Virus record (IMG/VR): IMGVR_UViG_3300031659_000057
Span: 1 to 29,355 of that record
Source of the DNA: a virus
DNA: 29,355 nt
Strand: one strand, 5' to 3'
Below are positions 1 through 6,046 of this stretch, in pieces. The position numbers and the translations under genes were made by a program. Within the stretch, counting starts at the first letter, position 1. Each line of letters begins with the position of its first letter. The notes beneath the pieces were generated by a model that saw only the letters and a program-made list of their open reading frames with translations, was not told where the DNA came from and did not search any database.

Positions 1-1
1 G

Positions 2-91
2 CAGGGATGGGGAAGCAAGGCGATAGCATCGAGCGACCTTGACCCTAAGATGGTTGAGGCAGCACTCGCAGCAGCAAAGGCATTAGCGTAA
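2..91 (+). CDS. C-terminal end of a gene cut by the window edge
   Basis: An open frame enters from the left edge and ends at TAA 89-91. It encodes about 29 residues ending ...DPKMVEAALAAAKALA, with an alanine-rich helical tail. It is immediately followed by the first promoter cassette, as at other gene ends here. Too little remains to name the product. Confidence 0.6.
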   Translation, partial: QGWGSKAIASSDLDPKMVEAALAAAKALA

Positions 92-92
92 G

Positions 93-147
93 TCATTGAT
101 TCCTATAGGGTTTCTGGGGTTGCATTTCACCCCCACTATGGTATAAT
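93..147 (+). promoter_or_regulatory. Promoter cassette 1 (early, sigma-70-like)
   Basis: -35 TTGCAT 120-125, 16-nt spacer, -10 TATAAT 142-147. The -35 lies between GGGG and CCCC arms of an inverted repeat. Upstream is the TTGATTCCTATAGGGTTT variant of the cassette stem. The leader is GA-rich (GAGAAAGAGAGAGAG) and ends at the ATG of the next gene. Confidence 0.88.
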
Positions 148-181
148 AGTTGTAAGAATTGAGAAAGAGAGAGAGAAAATT

Positions 182-454
182 ATGTTAGTTACCACACCAG
201 AAAAAGATATCCTTGAGATGAACGTGCAGTTTGACGCACGTACAGACCTCCACTACATTACTGTGAGGAAGGGCGGTCATATCCAGCGTTTGACTAACAC
301 TGCCAGTAAGTCACGGCATATTGCCAGTAAAATGCTGGTAGAAGTTGCGGAAGAACTTCGCACAGGAGTGAGCGTCATAGGATCAGAGAACGGCCGTCCT
401 TACCTGAAAACTGAAATAGGGTGTCTGGGAATAGTGAGCGGTGGGGTGGTATGA
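182..454 (+). CDS. Small accessory phage protein, paralog of the 1659 gene
   Basis: A 90-residue protein of unknown function. It begins MLVTTPEKDILEM and resembles the protein encoded at 1659 (MLVQLPNNDILEM); similar length and central region suggest paralogy. No catalytic motif or membrane segment is seen. It starts 35 bases after the -10 of cassette 1, directly behind the GA-rich leader, so it is a single early gene with its own promoter. Its last codons (..VSGGVV stop) lie inside the GTGAGCGGTGG element found at the end of several other genes, so the true ancestral C-terminus may have been replaced by cassette sequence. Confidence 0.75.
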   Translation: MLVTTPEKDILEMNVQFDARTDLHYITVRKGGHIQRLTNTASKSRHIASKMLVEVAEELRTGVSVIGSENGRPYLKTEIGCLGIVSGGVV

Positions 455-527
455 CATACTATACCGCGTAACCCCTTGATTCCTATAGGGTTTCTGGGGT
501 TGCATTTCACCCCCAATAGGGTATAAT
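433..527 (+). promoter_or_regulatory. Promoter cassette 2 with gene-end hairpin
   Basis: Starts with GTGAGCGGTGG overlapping the end of the previous gene, then a GGTAT (448-452) / ATACC (461-465) hairpin and an AACCC/GGGTT stem (470-492). The promoter is TTGCAT 500-505, 16 nt, TATAAT 522-527. It is one of the more complete copies of the cassette. Confidence 0.88.
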
Positions 528-559
528 GGTTACATAGACTAGAGAAACAGAGAAAGAAA

Positions 560-745
560 ATGGAAAATCAAGAACTGCGAGTAGACCATACTTGGATAGA
601 ACTGAACGACTTGTGTGATGACCAAGCGCGTATCATTGAGATGATGCAGAAGCGTATGCTCAGATACAGAGAGGATGAACTTATCCTTTCGCGTCACCTA
701 AACAGATACAAAGATAAAGTAGCAAAGTTGAAAGAGATATTGTAA
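560..745 (+). CDS. Short coiled-coil protein (DDQARII motif)
   Basis: A 61-residue, highly charged, helical protein with coiled-coil character. Residues around DDQARIIEMMQK match the protein at 2179 (DDQARIIASMQK), and the DNA is nearly identical there (617-635 versus 2320-2338), so the two share a duplicated segment. Function unknown. It is the only gene behind promoter cassette 2, with ATG right after the conserved leader. Confidence 0.72.
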   Translation: MENQELRVDHTWIELNDLCDDQARIIEMMQKRMLRYREDELILSRHLNRYKDKVAKLKEIL

Positions 746-748
746 CCT

Positions 749-801
749 ACTGATATCATTGAAGTTTCTGGGGTTGCATTTCACCACCAATAGGGTATAA
801 T
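749..801 (+). promoter_or_regulatory. Promoter cassette 3
   Basis: TTGCAT 774-779, 16 nt, TATAAT 796-801, preceded by the TGATATCATTGAAG stem remnant. The right arm of the -35 inverted repeat is degenerate (CACCACC). The leader runs to the ATG at 834. Confidence 0.87.
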
Positions 802-833
802 GGTTACATCAATTAGAGAAAGAGAGAAAGAAA

Positions 834-1061
834 ATGAAAAACCAGAATTACATCCTAGAAGTAGAAGTTAACGAAGAAATTTCATACAAGCATGATCCCA
901 TTCGCATGGAGAATGTGTCGGAAAATTCTGCAATAGCGGAAGCATGTTCAATCATTAAGAAGATATCTAAGAACTTTCTTCTGCCTGGAAGTGTTCGTGT
1001 GATGGTCGTTAACGAAAGTAATGGCAAATCTGTACCAGTACAGTCAGAGAGTTGGTCATAA
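834..1061 (+). CDS. Small hypothetical phage protein
   Basis: A 75-residue acidic N-terminal half with a beta-like C-terminal stretch (GSVRVMVVNESNG). No family recognised. It is the first gene of a three-gene unit behind cassette 3. Its TAA overlaps the next ATG (TAATG), which suggests translational coupling. Confidence 0.72.
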   Translation: MKNQNYILEVEVNEEISYKHDPIRMENVSENSAIAEACSIIKKISKNFLLPGSVRVMVVNESNGKSVPVQSESWS

Positions 1062-1213
1062 TGTTGCCCAAAGCGTGGATAGAATACGAGATATCAGTTG
1101 TTGCGAAACTCATCGAACATGGGCGCAACACATCTCAGACTTCTGGAGTCTGGATGGACAACCTGGAGATAGAACTCCAAGACTTGAAAGCATTGTTAGA
1201 AGGAGTAAGTTAG
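1061..1213 (+). CDS. 50-residue hypothetical protein (first tandem-duplicate copy)
   Basis: ATG at 1061 overlaps the TAA of the gene upstream and the frame ends at TAG 1211-1213. The protein is MLPKAWIEYE...LEGVS, 50 residues. Its last 18 codons are a near copy of the end of the next gene (EIELQ...LKALLxGVS). No function is evident. It is below common ORF length cut-offs and easily missed, but the TAATG coupling and the repeat support it. Confidence 0.55.
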   Translation: MLPKAWIEYEISVVAKLIEHGRNTSQTSGVWMDNLEIELQDLKALLEGVS

Positions 1214-1385
1214 TCATGAGTGATAACTGGTTAGTGAAGCAACAGCATGAGGATATCAAACTACTCAGTGCTGAGAACAAGAGACTCGAAGCGAAAGTCA
1301 AACGGATGGAGATAGAACTCCAAGAATCGCGCTTGTGTGGATTTTTAAACTTGAAAGCATTGTTAGCAGGAGTAAGTTAGTCATG
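1165..1385 (+). repeat. Direct repeats from an internal tandem duplication
   Basis: Two repeat blocks recur. An 18-bp block beginning GGAGATAGAACTCC is at 1165-1182 and 1308-1325. A 37-bp block from ACTTGAAAGCATTG to TAGTCATG is at 1182-1218 and 1349-1385, with one mismatch. The second block carries the gene end plus the next ATG. After the second copy that ATG is followed at once by GTG TAG, giving a dead start. Confidence 0.85.
1216..1380 (+). CDS. 54-residue coiled-coil protein (second tandem-duplicate copy)
   Basis: ATG at 1216, two bases after the upstream stop. A longer reading of the same frame back to 1021 would overlap two real genes and is not favoured. Residues 11-38 (ENKRLEAKVKRMEIELQ) form a coiled coil. 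The C-terminus repeats that of the preceding gene, with an inserted ESRLCGFLN. Function unknown. Confidence 0.6.
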   Translation: MSDNWLVKQQHEDIKLLSAENKRLEAKVKRMEIELQESRLCGFLNLKALLAGVS

Positions 1386-1569
1386 GTGTAGATTATCGCG
1401 GTCTGGCAACAGATAGAGCAGCGAACGTGATGCTGCGTGACGATCAAAAGTGAGCGGTGAAATGGAGGCAAATCTCCACTTTCGCCTGTATACGAGCATA
1501 AAAAGGGTTTAGAGGTAAAATGTTCCCGAGCCAAGCGAATAAAATCTCCACTTTACCCCCATTATCGCA
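1381..1569 (+). other. Gene-poor stretch with gene remnants
   Basis: About 190 bases without a convincing gene. It starts with the dead ATG-GTG-TAG left by the duplication. An ATG-less frame ends ..NVMLRDDQK at TGA 1451-1453, within a GTGAGCGGTG element. The 13-mer AAATCTCCACTTT occurs twice (1470-1482 and 1542-1554). A 21-codon frame follows AGAGGTAAA at 1520 but is probably chance. It looks like recombination debris upstream of cassette 4. Confidence 0.5.
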
Positions 1570-1626
1570 AGTTATTGATATATAAGGAGTTTCTGGGGTT
1601 GTATTTCACCACCACTCTGGTATAAT
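1570..1626 (+). promoter_or_regulatory. Promoter cassette 4
   Basis: -35 TTGTAT 1599-1604, 16 nt, TATAAT 1621-1626. Upstream stem variant AAGTTATTGATATATAAGGAG. The GA-rich leader runs to the ATG at 1659. Confidence 0.87.
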
Positions 1627-1658
1627 GGTTACATCAACTAGAGAAAGAGAGAAAGAAT

Positions 1659-1922
1659 ATGTTAGTTCAACTGCCCAATAATGACATCCTTGAGATGATG
1701 ATAGAGACCGAAGTTACCAACAATGTGACTTGGTATAGTCTTGCACTGAGTGTTAAAAGTGCGTGGCAAACTATCGAGGGAACTCATCACCTTAACTTGA
1801 ACAAAATGTTCGATGATGTCAGCGACCTTATCAAAGACTTAGAGAGTGGGCGTAGAGAGATTATCATTGGGGTTGTTGGCATGCCAGTTATTAAGCACGA
1901 ATCAATTCAATACGCAACATAA
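1659..1922 (+). CDS. Small accessory phage protein, paralog of the 182 gene
   Basis: An 87-residue protein of unknown function starting MLVQLPNNDILEM, matching the start of the 182 gene (MLVTTPEKDILEM). The downstream sequence is diverged but both carry a mid-protein helix and an I-G-V/L-I type beta end. It is a single early gene behind cassette 4. The stop is followed by a GTGAGCGGTGG element. Confidence 0.74.
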   Translation: MLVQLPNNDILEMMIETEVTNNVTWYSLALSVKSAWQTIEGTHHLNLNKMFDDVSDLIKDLESGRREIIIGVVGMPVIKHESIQYAT

Positions 1923-1998
1923 AGTGAGCGGTGGGTCTGCAAGTGCTTGATATATAAGGACTTTCTGGGGTTGCATTTCACCCCAAATAGGGTATAAT
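1923..1998 (+). promoter_or_regulatory. Promoter cassette 5 with terminator-like stem
   Basis: GTGAGCGGTGG just after the upstream stop, then AAGTGCTT (1941-1948) and AAGGACTT (1956-1963), a 7-loop stem with one mismatch. TTGCAT 1971-1976, 16 nt, TATAAT 1993-1998. The GGGG/CCCC arms are intact. Confidence 0.88.
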
Positions 1999-2032
1999 GG
2001 TTACATCAACTAGAGAAACAGAGAGAAAAAAG

Positions 2033-2179
2033 ATGTCAAACGAAGAATTCGAAATTTTAGCAGCAAAAGCAGTCAAAGCAGACCGAGCAGCGATGTCCAA
2101 ATTTGAAGAAGAGTCTGAGATAGACTCACTGTTCAATGCGCTCATTCGTGATCTGCAACCACTAATCAAGGAAGCGTAA
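2033..2179 (+). CDS. 48-residue acidic helical protein
   Basis: Start set at ATG 2033, behind the GA-rich leader. The in-frame ATG at 1997 lies in the -10 box (TATAATG) and cannot be on the mRNA. Sequence MSNEEFEILAAKAVKAD...IKEA: charged, helical, no known family. First gene of a five-gene coupled set (2033-2796) joined by TAATG/ATGA junctions. Confidence 0.68.
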   Translation: MSNEEFEILAAKAVKADRAAMSKFEEESEIDSLFNALIRDLQPLIKEA

Positions 2180-2433
2180 TGTCAGTAGCAGATAAAATGA
2201 GTCAAGCGTATGTACAGGGTGCAGACGATCAAAAGCGAAGACTTGCGAAAGAGATTAACGCGCAAGAGAACGAAGTCAAGCAGCAGCGTCAGGAACTCGA
2301 AGAACTGCGCGAACTTGCTGATGACCAAGCGCGTATTATCGCGTCTATGCAGAAACAGTTAGAGAAGTATAGCAAAATAGCAGGTGACTACTACGAGGAA
2401 ATTAAGCGGTGGCAAGACTTGGAGGAATCGTAA
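2179..2433 (+). CDS. Coiled-coil protein (DDQARII motif)
   Basis: 84 residues, predicted to be one long coiled coil (KEINAQENEVKQQRQELEEL...). It shares the DDQARII.MQK segment with the 560 gene at protein and DNA level. Its ATG overlaps the stop of the upstream gene and its stop overlaps the next ATG. Function unknown; small coiled-coil proteins like this often act as inhibitors or adaptors of host proteins, but that is inference. Confidence 0.72.
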   Translation: MSVADKMSQAYVQGADDQKRRLAKEINAQENEVKQQRQELEELRELADDQARIIASMQKQLEKYSKIAGDYYEEIKRWQDLEES

Positions 2434-2534
2434 TGAATAATTCTGAAATTCTCGCAATAAAGGTTACCATAGGTCTAGGCGCATTATGCCTGTATCTATT
2501 GCTCGAACCAACACTCTATACATGGGGTCTATAA
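2433..2534 (+). CDS. 33-residue single-pass membrane peptide
   Basis: ATG 2433 in TAATG; ends TAA 2532-2534. MNNSEILAIKVTIGLGALCLYLLLEPTLYTWGL has one hydrophobic segment (about residues 9-25). It is coupled on both sides by overlapping stop-start codons. No function can be given; its size and topology fit phage membrane micro-proteins. Confidence 0.55.
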   Translation: MNNSEILAIKVTIGLGALCLYLLLEPTLYTWGL

Positions 2535-2563
2535 TGGATAAAGTACATGGAGATGTGGCATGA
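2534..2563 (+). CDS. Possible 9-codon coupling mini-ORF
   Basis: ATG 2534 overlaps the stop of the membrane peptide gene. The frame MDKVHGDVA ends at TGA 2561-2563, overlapping the next ATG (ATGA). It may only carry ribosomes to the 2560 gene. Low confidence as a protein. Confidence 0.25.
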   Translation: MDKVHGDVA

Positions 2564-2796
2564 AAACATTAGCGATAGGTATGTTTACTGAAGTTGATGT
2601 AGAGGGAGTCCATACATACGCAGAAAATACCGGATTCATGACAGGTGCATGGGATTTTCCCCATGTGTTACATACATTTGACGGTATACGATATGCAAAG
2701 ATAGAAGATAAAGTTGCATATATAGCAGTAGATGAAGATGAATATGGCATGCCAGTTGTCGAGACTTGGCAAATCAAAGATCATAGCAAAATTTAA
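2560..2796 (+). CDS. Hypothetical phage protein, 78 residues
   Basis: MKTLAIGMFTEVDVEGVHTY..., an acidic alpha/beta protein with a DEDEYGMPVVETW end. No family recognised. A GGAG lies about 7 bases before the ATG, inside the mini-ORF, so initiation is supported. Last gene of the cassette 5 unit before a 23-base gap. Confidence 0.7.
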   Translation: MKTLAIGMFTEVDVEGVHTYAENTGFMTGAWDFPHVLHTFDGIRYAKIEDKVAYIAVDEDEYGMPVVETWQIKDHSKI

Positions 2797-2819
2797 GATT
2801 ATTGGGGGAATATAGAGAA

Positions 2820-2930
2820 ATGCAAGGCATTATAAAGGTTTTAGTATCGATAGCAGTAGTATACGGTGTATTTTGCCTTTTCGCGTATGTTTTTATCGGG
2901 ATAGTCATGATCGGGGCAATATTCGCCTAA
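2820..2930 (+). CDS. 36-residue membrane peptide
   Basis: ATG 2820 to TAA 2928-2930: MQGIIKVLVSIAVVYGVFCLFAYVFIGIVMIGAIFA, almost wholly hydrophobic with one long or two short membrane segments. The stop overlaps the ATG of the next membrane protein. Function unknown; it could be a small holin-like or regulatory membrane peptide, but nothing specific supports that. Confidence 0.5.
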   Translation: MQGIIKVLVSIAVVYGVFCLFAYVFIGIVMIGAIFA

Positions 2931-3220
2931 TGAAATATAATATATTGTATGCATATGCACTTGTTGTGGTGGTACTTATCGCAACACTCACTTGCGTCAT
3001 TCTTATGGGCATAGGAGCAGATTGGCATGGTGTCACTGGTGGCACTGTCTTCATTACTGGCGTACTATGTGTTGCCTCTTATAACATAATAGAAGTACAA
3101 AAACAATTAGATTCTTTTCGCTCTATATTAGATCATATAGAGGAGTATCAAGCGATACCATATAAAAAACGCATCGATGAACTTGAAAAGGAACTTTCTA
3201 TACTAAAGGATATGCTATGA
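2930..3220 (+). CDS. Membrane protein with C-terminal coiled coil
   Basis: Start chosen at ATG 2930 (TAATG with the upstream gene) rather than an upstream in-frame ATG that would overlap that gene. 96 residues: two hydrophobic segments (about 5-27 and 36-54), then a coiled-coil tail (EVQKQLDSF...RIDELEKELSIL). Likely an inner-membrane protein with a cytoplasmic coiled coil. The ATGA overlap couples it to the secreted protein downstream. Confidence 0.66.
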   Translation: MKYNILYAYALVVVVLIATLTCVILMGIGADWHGVTGGTVFITGVLCVASYNIIEVQKQLDSFRSILDHIEEYQAIPYKKRIDELEKELSILKDML

Positions 3221-3555
3221 ATAAGGTTTTACTATTCGCACTGATTGTATTAATATGCTATAATATAAGTCTCTATGCATCACCCCCATATGAACCCATA
3301 GAACATACATGTATATTACCTCCACCTGAGATTCATAATACAGGCAATGCCCGATTAGATAGGATTATGAATAGCAAATCTTCCTCAATGATAGAACGAG
3401 AGGATCGTGCTTATGATGATGTTATAGAGATGTATGATATGGTCGATAGTAATGATGGCATACCAACCGAACAACCTGAACCAGTAGAGGGTGTAACACT
3501 TCCAAACTTTGGACCGATGAAATATATGCCAGAAGAACTGGAGGACTCGCTGTAA
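3217..3555 (+). CDS. Small exported protein with signal peptide
   Basis: 112 residues. Residues 1-22 (MNKVLLFALIVLICYNISLYA) form a Sec-type signal peptide with a plausible cleavage after LYA. The mature part is acidic and proline-rich with one Cys. It overlaps the upstream membrane gene by 4 bases and the next mini-ORF by TAATG. The membrane plus exported pair is reminiscent of spanin gene arrangements, but there is no lipobox and no nested frame, so function is open. Confidence 0.66.
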   Translation: MNKVLLFALIVLICYNISLYASPPYEPIEHTCILPPPEIHNTGNARLDRIMNSKSSSMIEREDRAYDDVIEMYDMVDSNDGIPTEQPEPVEGVTLPNFGPMKYMPEELEDSL

Positions 3556-3611
3556 TGGTCGCATTAGTATGTCTATTCATAATATTAATAGTGACAACAC
3601 TGGATGAGTGA
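3555..3611 (+). CDS. 18-residue hydrophobic mini-ORF
   Basis: TAATG-coupled frame MVALVCLFIILIVTTLDE ending at TGA 3609-3611. A hydrophobic helix with a charged end. The coupling is the same as in the genes before it. Low confidence as an expressed peptide. Confidence 0.3.
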   Translation: MVALVCLFIILIVTTLDE

Positions 3612-3685
3612 CACCCCCCAAAAGATGGGTCGAATGTCTGGAGATAGGGTGGTACGGTATATGGGGTAAAGGGTAAGGAGACTCT

Positions 3686-3814
3686 ATGTGTACATCTGCC
3701 CGTTTAGACAATCATCCGTGGGACGGTCGTCTTTCTATATTTTTTCTCCCACATTTTTTTTCGCCAATGAGGTCTTTGGGTGAAAAGCGTTACCAACTAA
3801 ATAGATTTGAATGA
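3686..3814 (+). CDS. Possible 42-residue protein
   Basis: ATG 3686 with an AGGAG Shine-Dalgarno about 6 bases upstream, better than most here. The frame MCTSARLDNHPWDGR...LNRFE ends at TGA 3812-3814. It sits alone in an otherwise gene-free 3612-3837 gap and includes a TTT/CCC-rich middle. No family recognised. Confidence 0.4.
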   Translation: MCTSARLDNHPWDGRLSIFFLPHFFSPMRSLGEKRYQLNRFE

Positions 3815-3837
3815 TTAAATAACGAATGGAGAATGGC

Positions 3838-4059
3838 ATGGTAATTACATCCACAATGATAGGAATTTTGGTTGCATATGCATCAGGTACTATTATCGGA
3901 GGTATTATGATGTGGCGTAATAATCGGAAGAGTGAAGTCGATGTTATTGCGTATACAATAGAAATGTTGATAGAAAGTAAATTCATAAAGACTAAGGTCA
4001 ACGCGAAATCCGAAGTGGTTCTTATGGCATACGATAGTGAAGAGGAAGAGGAAGAGTAA
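3838..4059 (+). CDS. Single-pass membrane protein with acidic tail
   Basis: Start at ATG 3838, 6 bases after GGAG, instead of the in-frame ATG at 3826. 73 residues: N-terminal membrane segment (about 4-24, GILVAYASGTIIGGIMMW), a basic WRNNRKSE turn, then a helical cytoplasmic part ending in a run of glutamates. Followed after 3 bases by the next gene. Function unknown. Confidence 0.66.
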   Translation: MVITSTMIGILVAYASGTIIGGIMMWRNNRKSEVDVIAYTIEMLIESKFIKTKVNAKSEVVLMAYDSEEEEEE

Positions 4060-4062
4060 ATT

Positions 4063-4278
4063 ATGAAACAGCACCATATCGCATACAGTAGACGGTTGCC
4101 TAACAGAGATGATTGGGTTGGGTTCAATGCGCGTATCGAAGTGTTGCAGGATATTATCGCTGCGATTAAGGTTTCACCATGTTGCGAAGACGATGACGTT
4201 CTGTTGACTGTCGCAGACATTGAGAGTAAACTCTATGACTTGCGCGACCTTGCGGATGTAACAAACGAAGATGAGTAG
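4063..4278 (+). CDS. Hypothetical phage protein, 71 residues
   Basis: MKQHHIAYSRRLPNRDDW... with a helical, acidic C-terminal half (CCEDDDVLLTVADIESKLYDLRDL). The Glu-rich end of the upstream gene (GAAGAGGAAGAG) supplies a purine-rich ribosome-binding site. Overlaps the next gene by 8 bases. No family recognised. Confidence 0.68.
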   Translation: MKQHHIAYSRRLPNRDDWVGFNARIEVLQDIIAAIKVSPCCEDDDVLLTVADIESKLYDLRDLADVTNEDE

Positions 4279-4603
4279 AAATGCAACGGAAAAACTACAA
4301 AGTTTACTCACAGAACAAACACATCTTGTAGAACAACTGAATAGATCACTCGCAATAAAACATCTGTGGCATTCAGCATTCGACTACGGCAATGTGAAGT
4401 CCCAGTGGATACCTGCGCTAGTGGGGCGATCCAAATTAGACCGACTGCGGAATCCAGGAGAGCATGTGGGCGAAGAGTTAATCATCACCAATGCTATGGG
4501 CGATGTGAAGAAGTTTTTCTATAAAGATGTGCCGAAGTGTCTCGGTGGCGGATATAGTGAAGATGCGCCCAACAAAGCAAATTTTCACGGTGGTACAATA
4601 TAA
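4271..4603 (+). CDS. Hypothetical phage protein, 110 residues
   Basis: N-terminal helix (EKLQSLLTEQTHLVEQLNRSL) followed by a mixed domain with GGGYSEDAP near the end. No known family seen. Last gene of the 3838-4603 group, before the repeat and cassette 6. Codon use resembles its neighbours. Confidence 0.68.
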   Translation: MSRNATEKLQSLLTEQTHLVEQLNRSLAIKHLWHSAFDYGNVKSQWIPALVGRSKLDRLRNPGEHVGEELIITNAMGDVKKFFYKDVPKCLGGGYSEDAPNKANFHGGTI

Positions 4604-4615
4604 AATAATCCGTCA

Positions 4616-4640
4616 GCGCGGCAGATACACCAGACAGCAA
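4616..4640 (+). repeat. 25-bp direct repeat, copy 1
   Basis: A 25-base sequence starting GCGCGGCAGATACACC recurs exactly at 6022-6046. Similarity continues in weaker form to the GATAA at about 4655 and 6060. Both copies lie between a gene end and a start region. Confidence 0.85.
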
Positions 4641-4659
4641 TTTGAGTCCCGATAAGTCA

Positions 4660-4712
4660 CTGTTTTATAAGGGTTTTTAGGGGTTGTATTTGGAGTCATG
4701 ATAAGGTATAAT
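4660..4712 (+). promoter_or_regulatory. Promoter cassette 6 (diverged)
   Basis: TTGTAT 4684-4689, 17-nt spacer, TATAAT 4707-4712. Upstream TTTTATAAGGGTTTTTAGGGG. The right arm of the inverted repeat is lost (GGAGTCATG). Unlike the other copies, the leader carries a true GAGGAGG Shine-Dalgarno (4737-4743). Confidence 0.8.
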
Positions 4713-4753
4713 GGTTGTATAAATTGAGTTGAGTGTGAGGAGGTTTGTTGATT

Positions 4754-5326
4754 ATGAAGATTGGATATTTACACGGTTATAACAGTTATTTCAAAGAAAA
4801 CGCTAAAGTCAAAGCATTAAGTATTCTAGGGCATGTTGTTGGTCTGGACATTGATTACAACAAGGGAAATTCCGTTATTGCCGAAGTTTGCAGTTGGGGT
4901 ATAAAGGAAGATATCGACCTAGTTGTCGGTTGCTCTATGGGGGGATGGTTAGCATCACATGTTGGTGACCTTCTCGGAATTCCTGCGGTAATGTTAAACC
5001 CTGCTATTGATCCTGCGATATCCCTTAAAAAATATATTAACATACCGGAAGGTGAGGTTGATTATGGTGGGTATCCGATGCGAGATATGGACGCAGAGAT
5101 TGTTGATGCAATGTATCCTATCTGTAAGAAAGCGTGGGGACTTGTATTACTAGAAAAAGGTGATAATGTATTCAACTACAAGAACAGCGAATCTATTCTT
5201 AATAAATACTTTAAAGTCATTGTCTCTGAAGGAGGGTCTCACCGTTATGATAGTCTTGAAGATCGCCTCGAAGATATCGAATATCTAGTAGAAATGTCAG
5301 GATTGAACTATGGAATCAGTAACTAA
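4754..5326 (+). CDS. YqiA/UPF0227-like alpha/beta-hydrolase (esterase)
   Basis: 190 residues. It resembles the E. coli YqiA/YcfP esterase family along its length: YLHGYNS near the N-terminus, nucleophile elbow GCSMGG (Ser61), LNPAIDP, GDNVFNY (Asp137) and GGSH (His163), giving a full Ser-Asp-His triad. Family members hydrolyse small acyl esters; the phage substrate is unknown. ATG 4754 is chosen because GAGGAGG lies 10 bases upstream; TTG codons at 4745/4748 are too close to it. It overlaps the next gene by 17 bases and is driven by cassette 6. Confidence 0.85.
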   Translation: MKIGYLHGYNSYFKENAKVKALSILGHVVGLDIDYNKGNSVIAEVCSWGIKEDIDLVVGCSMGGWLASHVGDLLGIPAVMLNPAIDPAISLKKYINIPEGEVDYGGYPMRDMDAEIVDAMYPICKKAWGLVLLEKGDNVFNYKNSESILNKYFKVIVSEGGSHRYDSLEDRLEDIEYLVEMSGLNYGISN

Positions 5327-5930
5327 ACCTTTTAATACATTCATCAGTGAACGCTATGTGAATGCCGTGGGTGACCGTGATATGGAGATCAAGCGTCAGT
5401 ACGGTAAGCAGGTTTTTGACTTGCTGACCAAGTCATACGCTGGCAATGGTGGACTATTCACCAATGGTTTTCAGAACTTAGAGACCATGATACAGAAAAT
5501 TCCTATGTGGAAGATGGTAGTCAATAATGGTGTTGTAGAAGCAGTGGTGATGTATAAGGATAAGGGTGGACGCAAGTCAGTAGCGATGGGCAGCACAGGT
5601 TCACCTTATGCTAAAAAAGCAATATCGAATTTATTCCCAGCAGAACTCCAACGGTCATATGGCGAGAAGTCTAAGAGTGCGCTTGGAGCGTTAATGAAGA
5701 CAGTACCTTGGTCAGTCCTTGAACCCTATGTACATAGTCCAAAAGCAGTAGCAAAGATATCAAAGAAAAAGATTGTATCATTAAAAGACTTCAAAGACAC
5801 TATACCTGAAGATGCTAAGAAGACATTAGATAAGTATCCGGTGTTAAAACCGTATGGATACTTCAGAGAGTTAAATGGTGAGTGGGCATTCAAGATAATG
5901 ATAGGAACTTCTGGATTAGGAATAAAATGA
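5310..5930 (+). CDS. Conserved T4-like phage protein of unknown function
   Basis: 206 residues. From memory it resembles a family common in marine T4-like phages: ERYVNAVGDRDMEIKRQYGKQV, a GG.F..GF.N stretch, IPMWKMV.NNGVVEAVVMYKDKGGRKSV, YGEKSKSALGALMKTVPW and a C-terminal YPVLKPYGYFRE. The middle could be a small alpha/beta sensor fold, but no catalytic motif is identified. It overlaps the esterase gene and its TGA overlaps the ATG of the lipoprotein-leader ORF. Confidence 0.72.
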   Translation: MESVTKPFNTFISERYVNAVGDRDMEIKRQYGKQVFDLLTKSYAGNGGLFTNGFQNLETMIQKIPMWKMVVNNGVVEAVVMYKDKGGRKSVAMGSTGSPYAKKAISNLFPAELQRSYGEKSKSALGALMKTVPWSVLEPYVHSPKAVAKISKKKIVSLKDFKDTIPEDAKKTLDKYPVLKPYGYFRELNGEWAFKIMIGTSGLGIK

Positions 5931-6001
5931 TGAAAACTGAATATACAGTATGCATAATTCTAATTCTGCTGAACATGGCAGGATGCGGAGGTGGTTATTA
6001 G
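5930..6001 (+). CDS. 23-residue lipoprotein-signal mini-protein
   Basis: ATG 5930 overlaps the upstream TGA; TAG at 5999-6001. The product is a lipoprotein signal peptide with lipobox NMAGC and only GGGY after it. The DNA is nearly identical to the start of the 410-residue metalloprotease lipoprotein at 8210 (same LLNMAGCGGG). Either a truncated duplicate or a genuine tiny lipoprotein whose mature part would be CGGGY. Translational coupling suggests it may still be made. Confidence 0.5.
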   Translation: MKTEYTVCIILILLNMAGCGGGY

Positions 6002-6021
6002 TTCTGGATGGATGGTGAATG

Positions 6022-6046
6022 GCGCGGCAGATACACCAGACAGCAA
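6022..6046 (+). repeat. 25-bp direct repeat, copy 2
   Basis: Exact copy of 4616-4640. It lies 20 bases after the truncated lipoprotein ORF. A TATAAT at 6068-6073 follows without a recognisable -35, then a GGAAAGGAAGGGAAGGAAA leader and the 6103 gene. This may be a worn promoter unit. Confidence 0.8.

Noticed and set aside
1021-1215. Long start for the 1216 gene
   Set aside because: It would overlap the end of 834-1061 and the whole of the 1061 gene, which is joined by TAATG; the ATG at 1216 is the simpler start.
1110-1534. Minus-strand frames at 1110-1301 and 1298-1534 with a shared MTNLLLLTMLSSL segment
   Set aside because: The shared segment is the reverse complement of the tandem duplication in the + strand genes; no independent signals.
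1997-2032. Upstream ATG giving a longer protein start (MVTSTRETERKK..), also at 16354
   Set aside because: The ATG is part of the -10 box (TATAATG) of a cassette, so it lies upstream of the transcription start; the codons simply translate the conserved leader.
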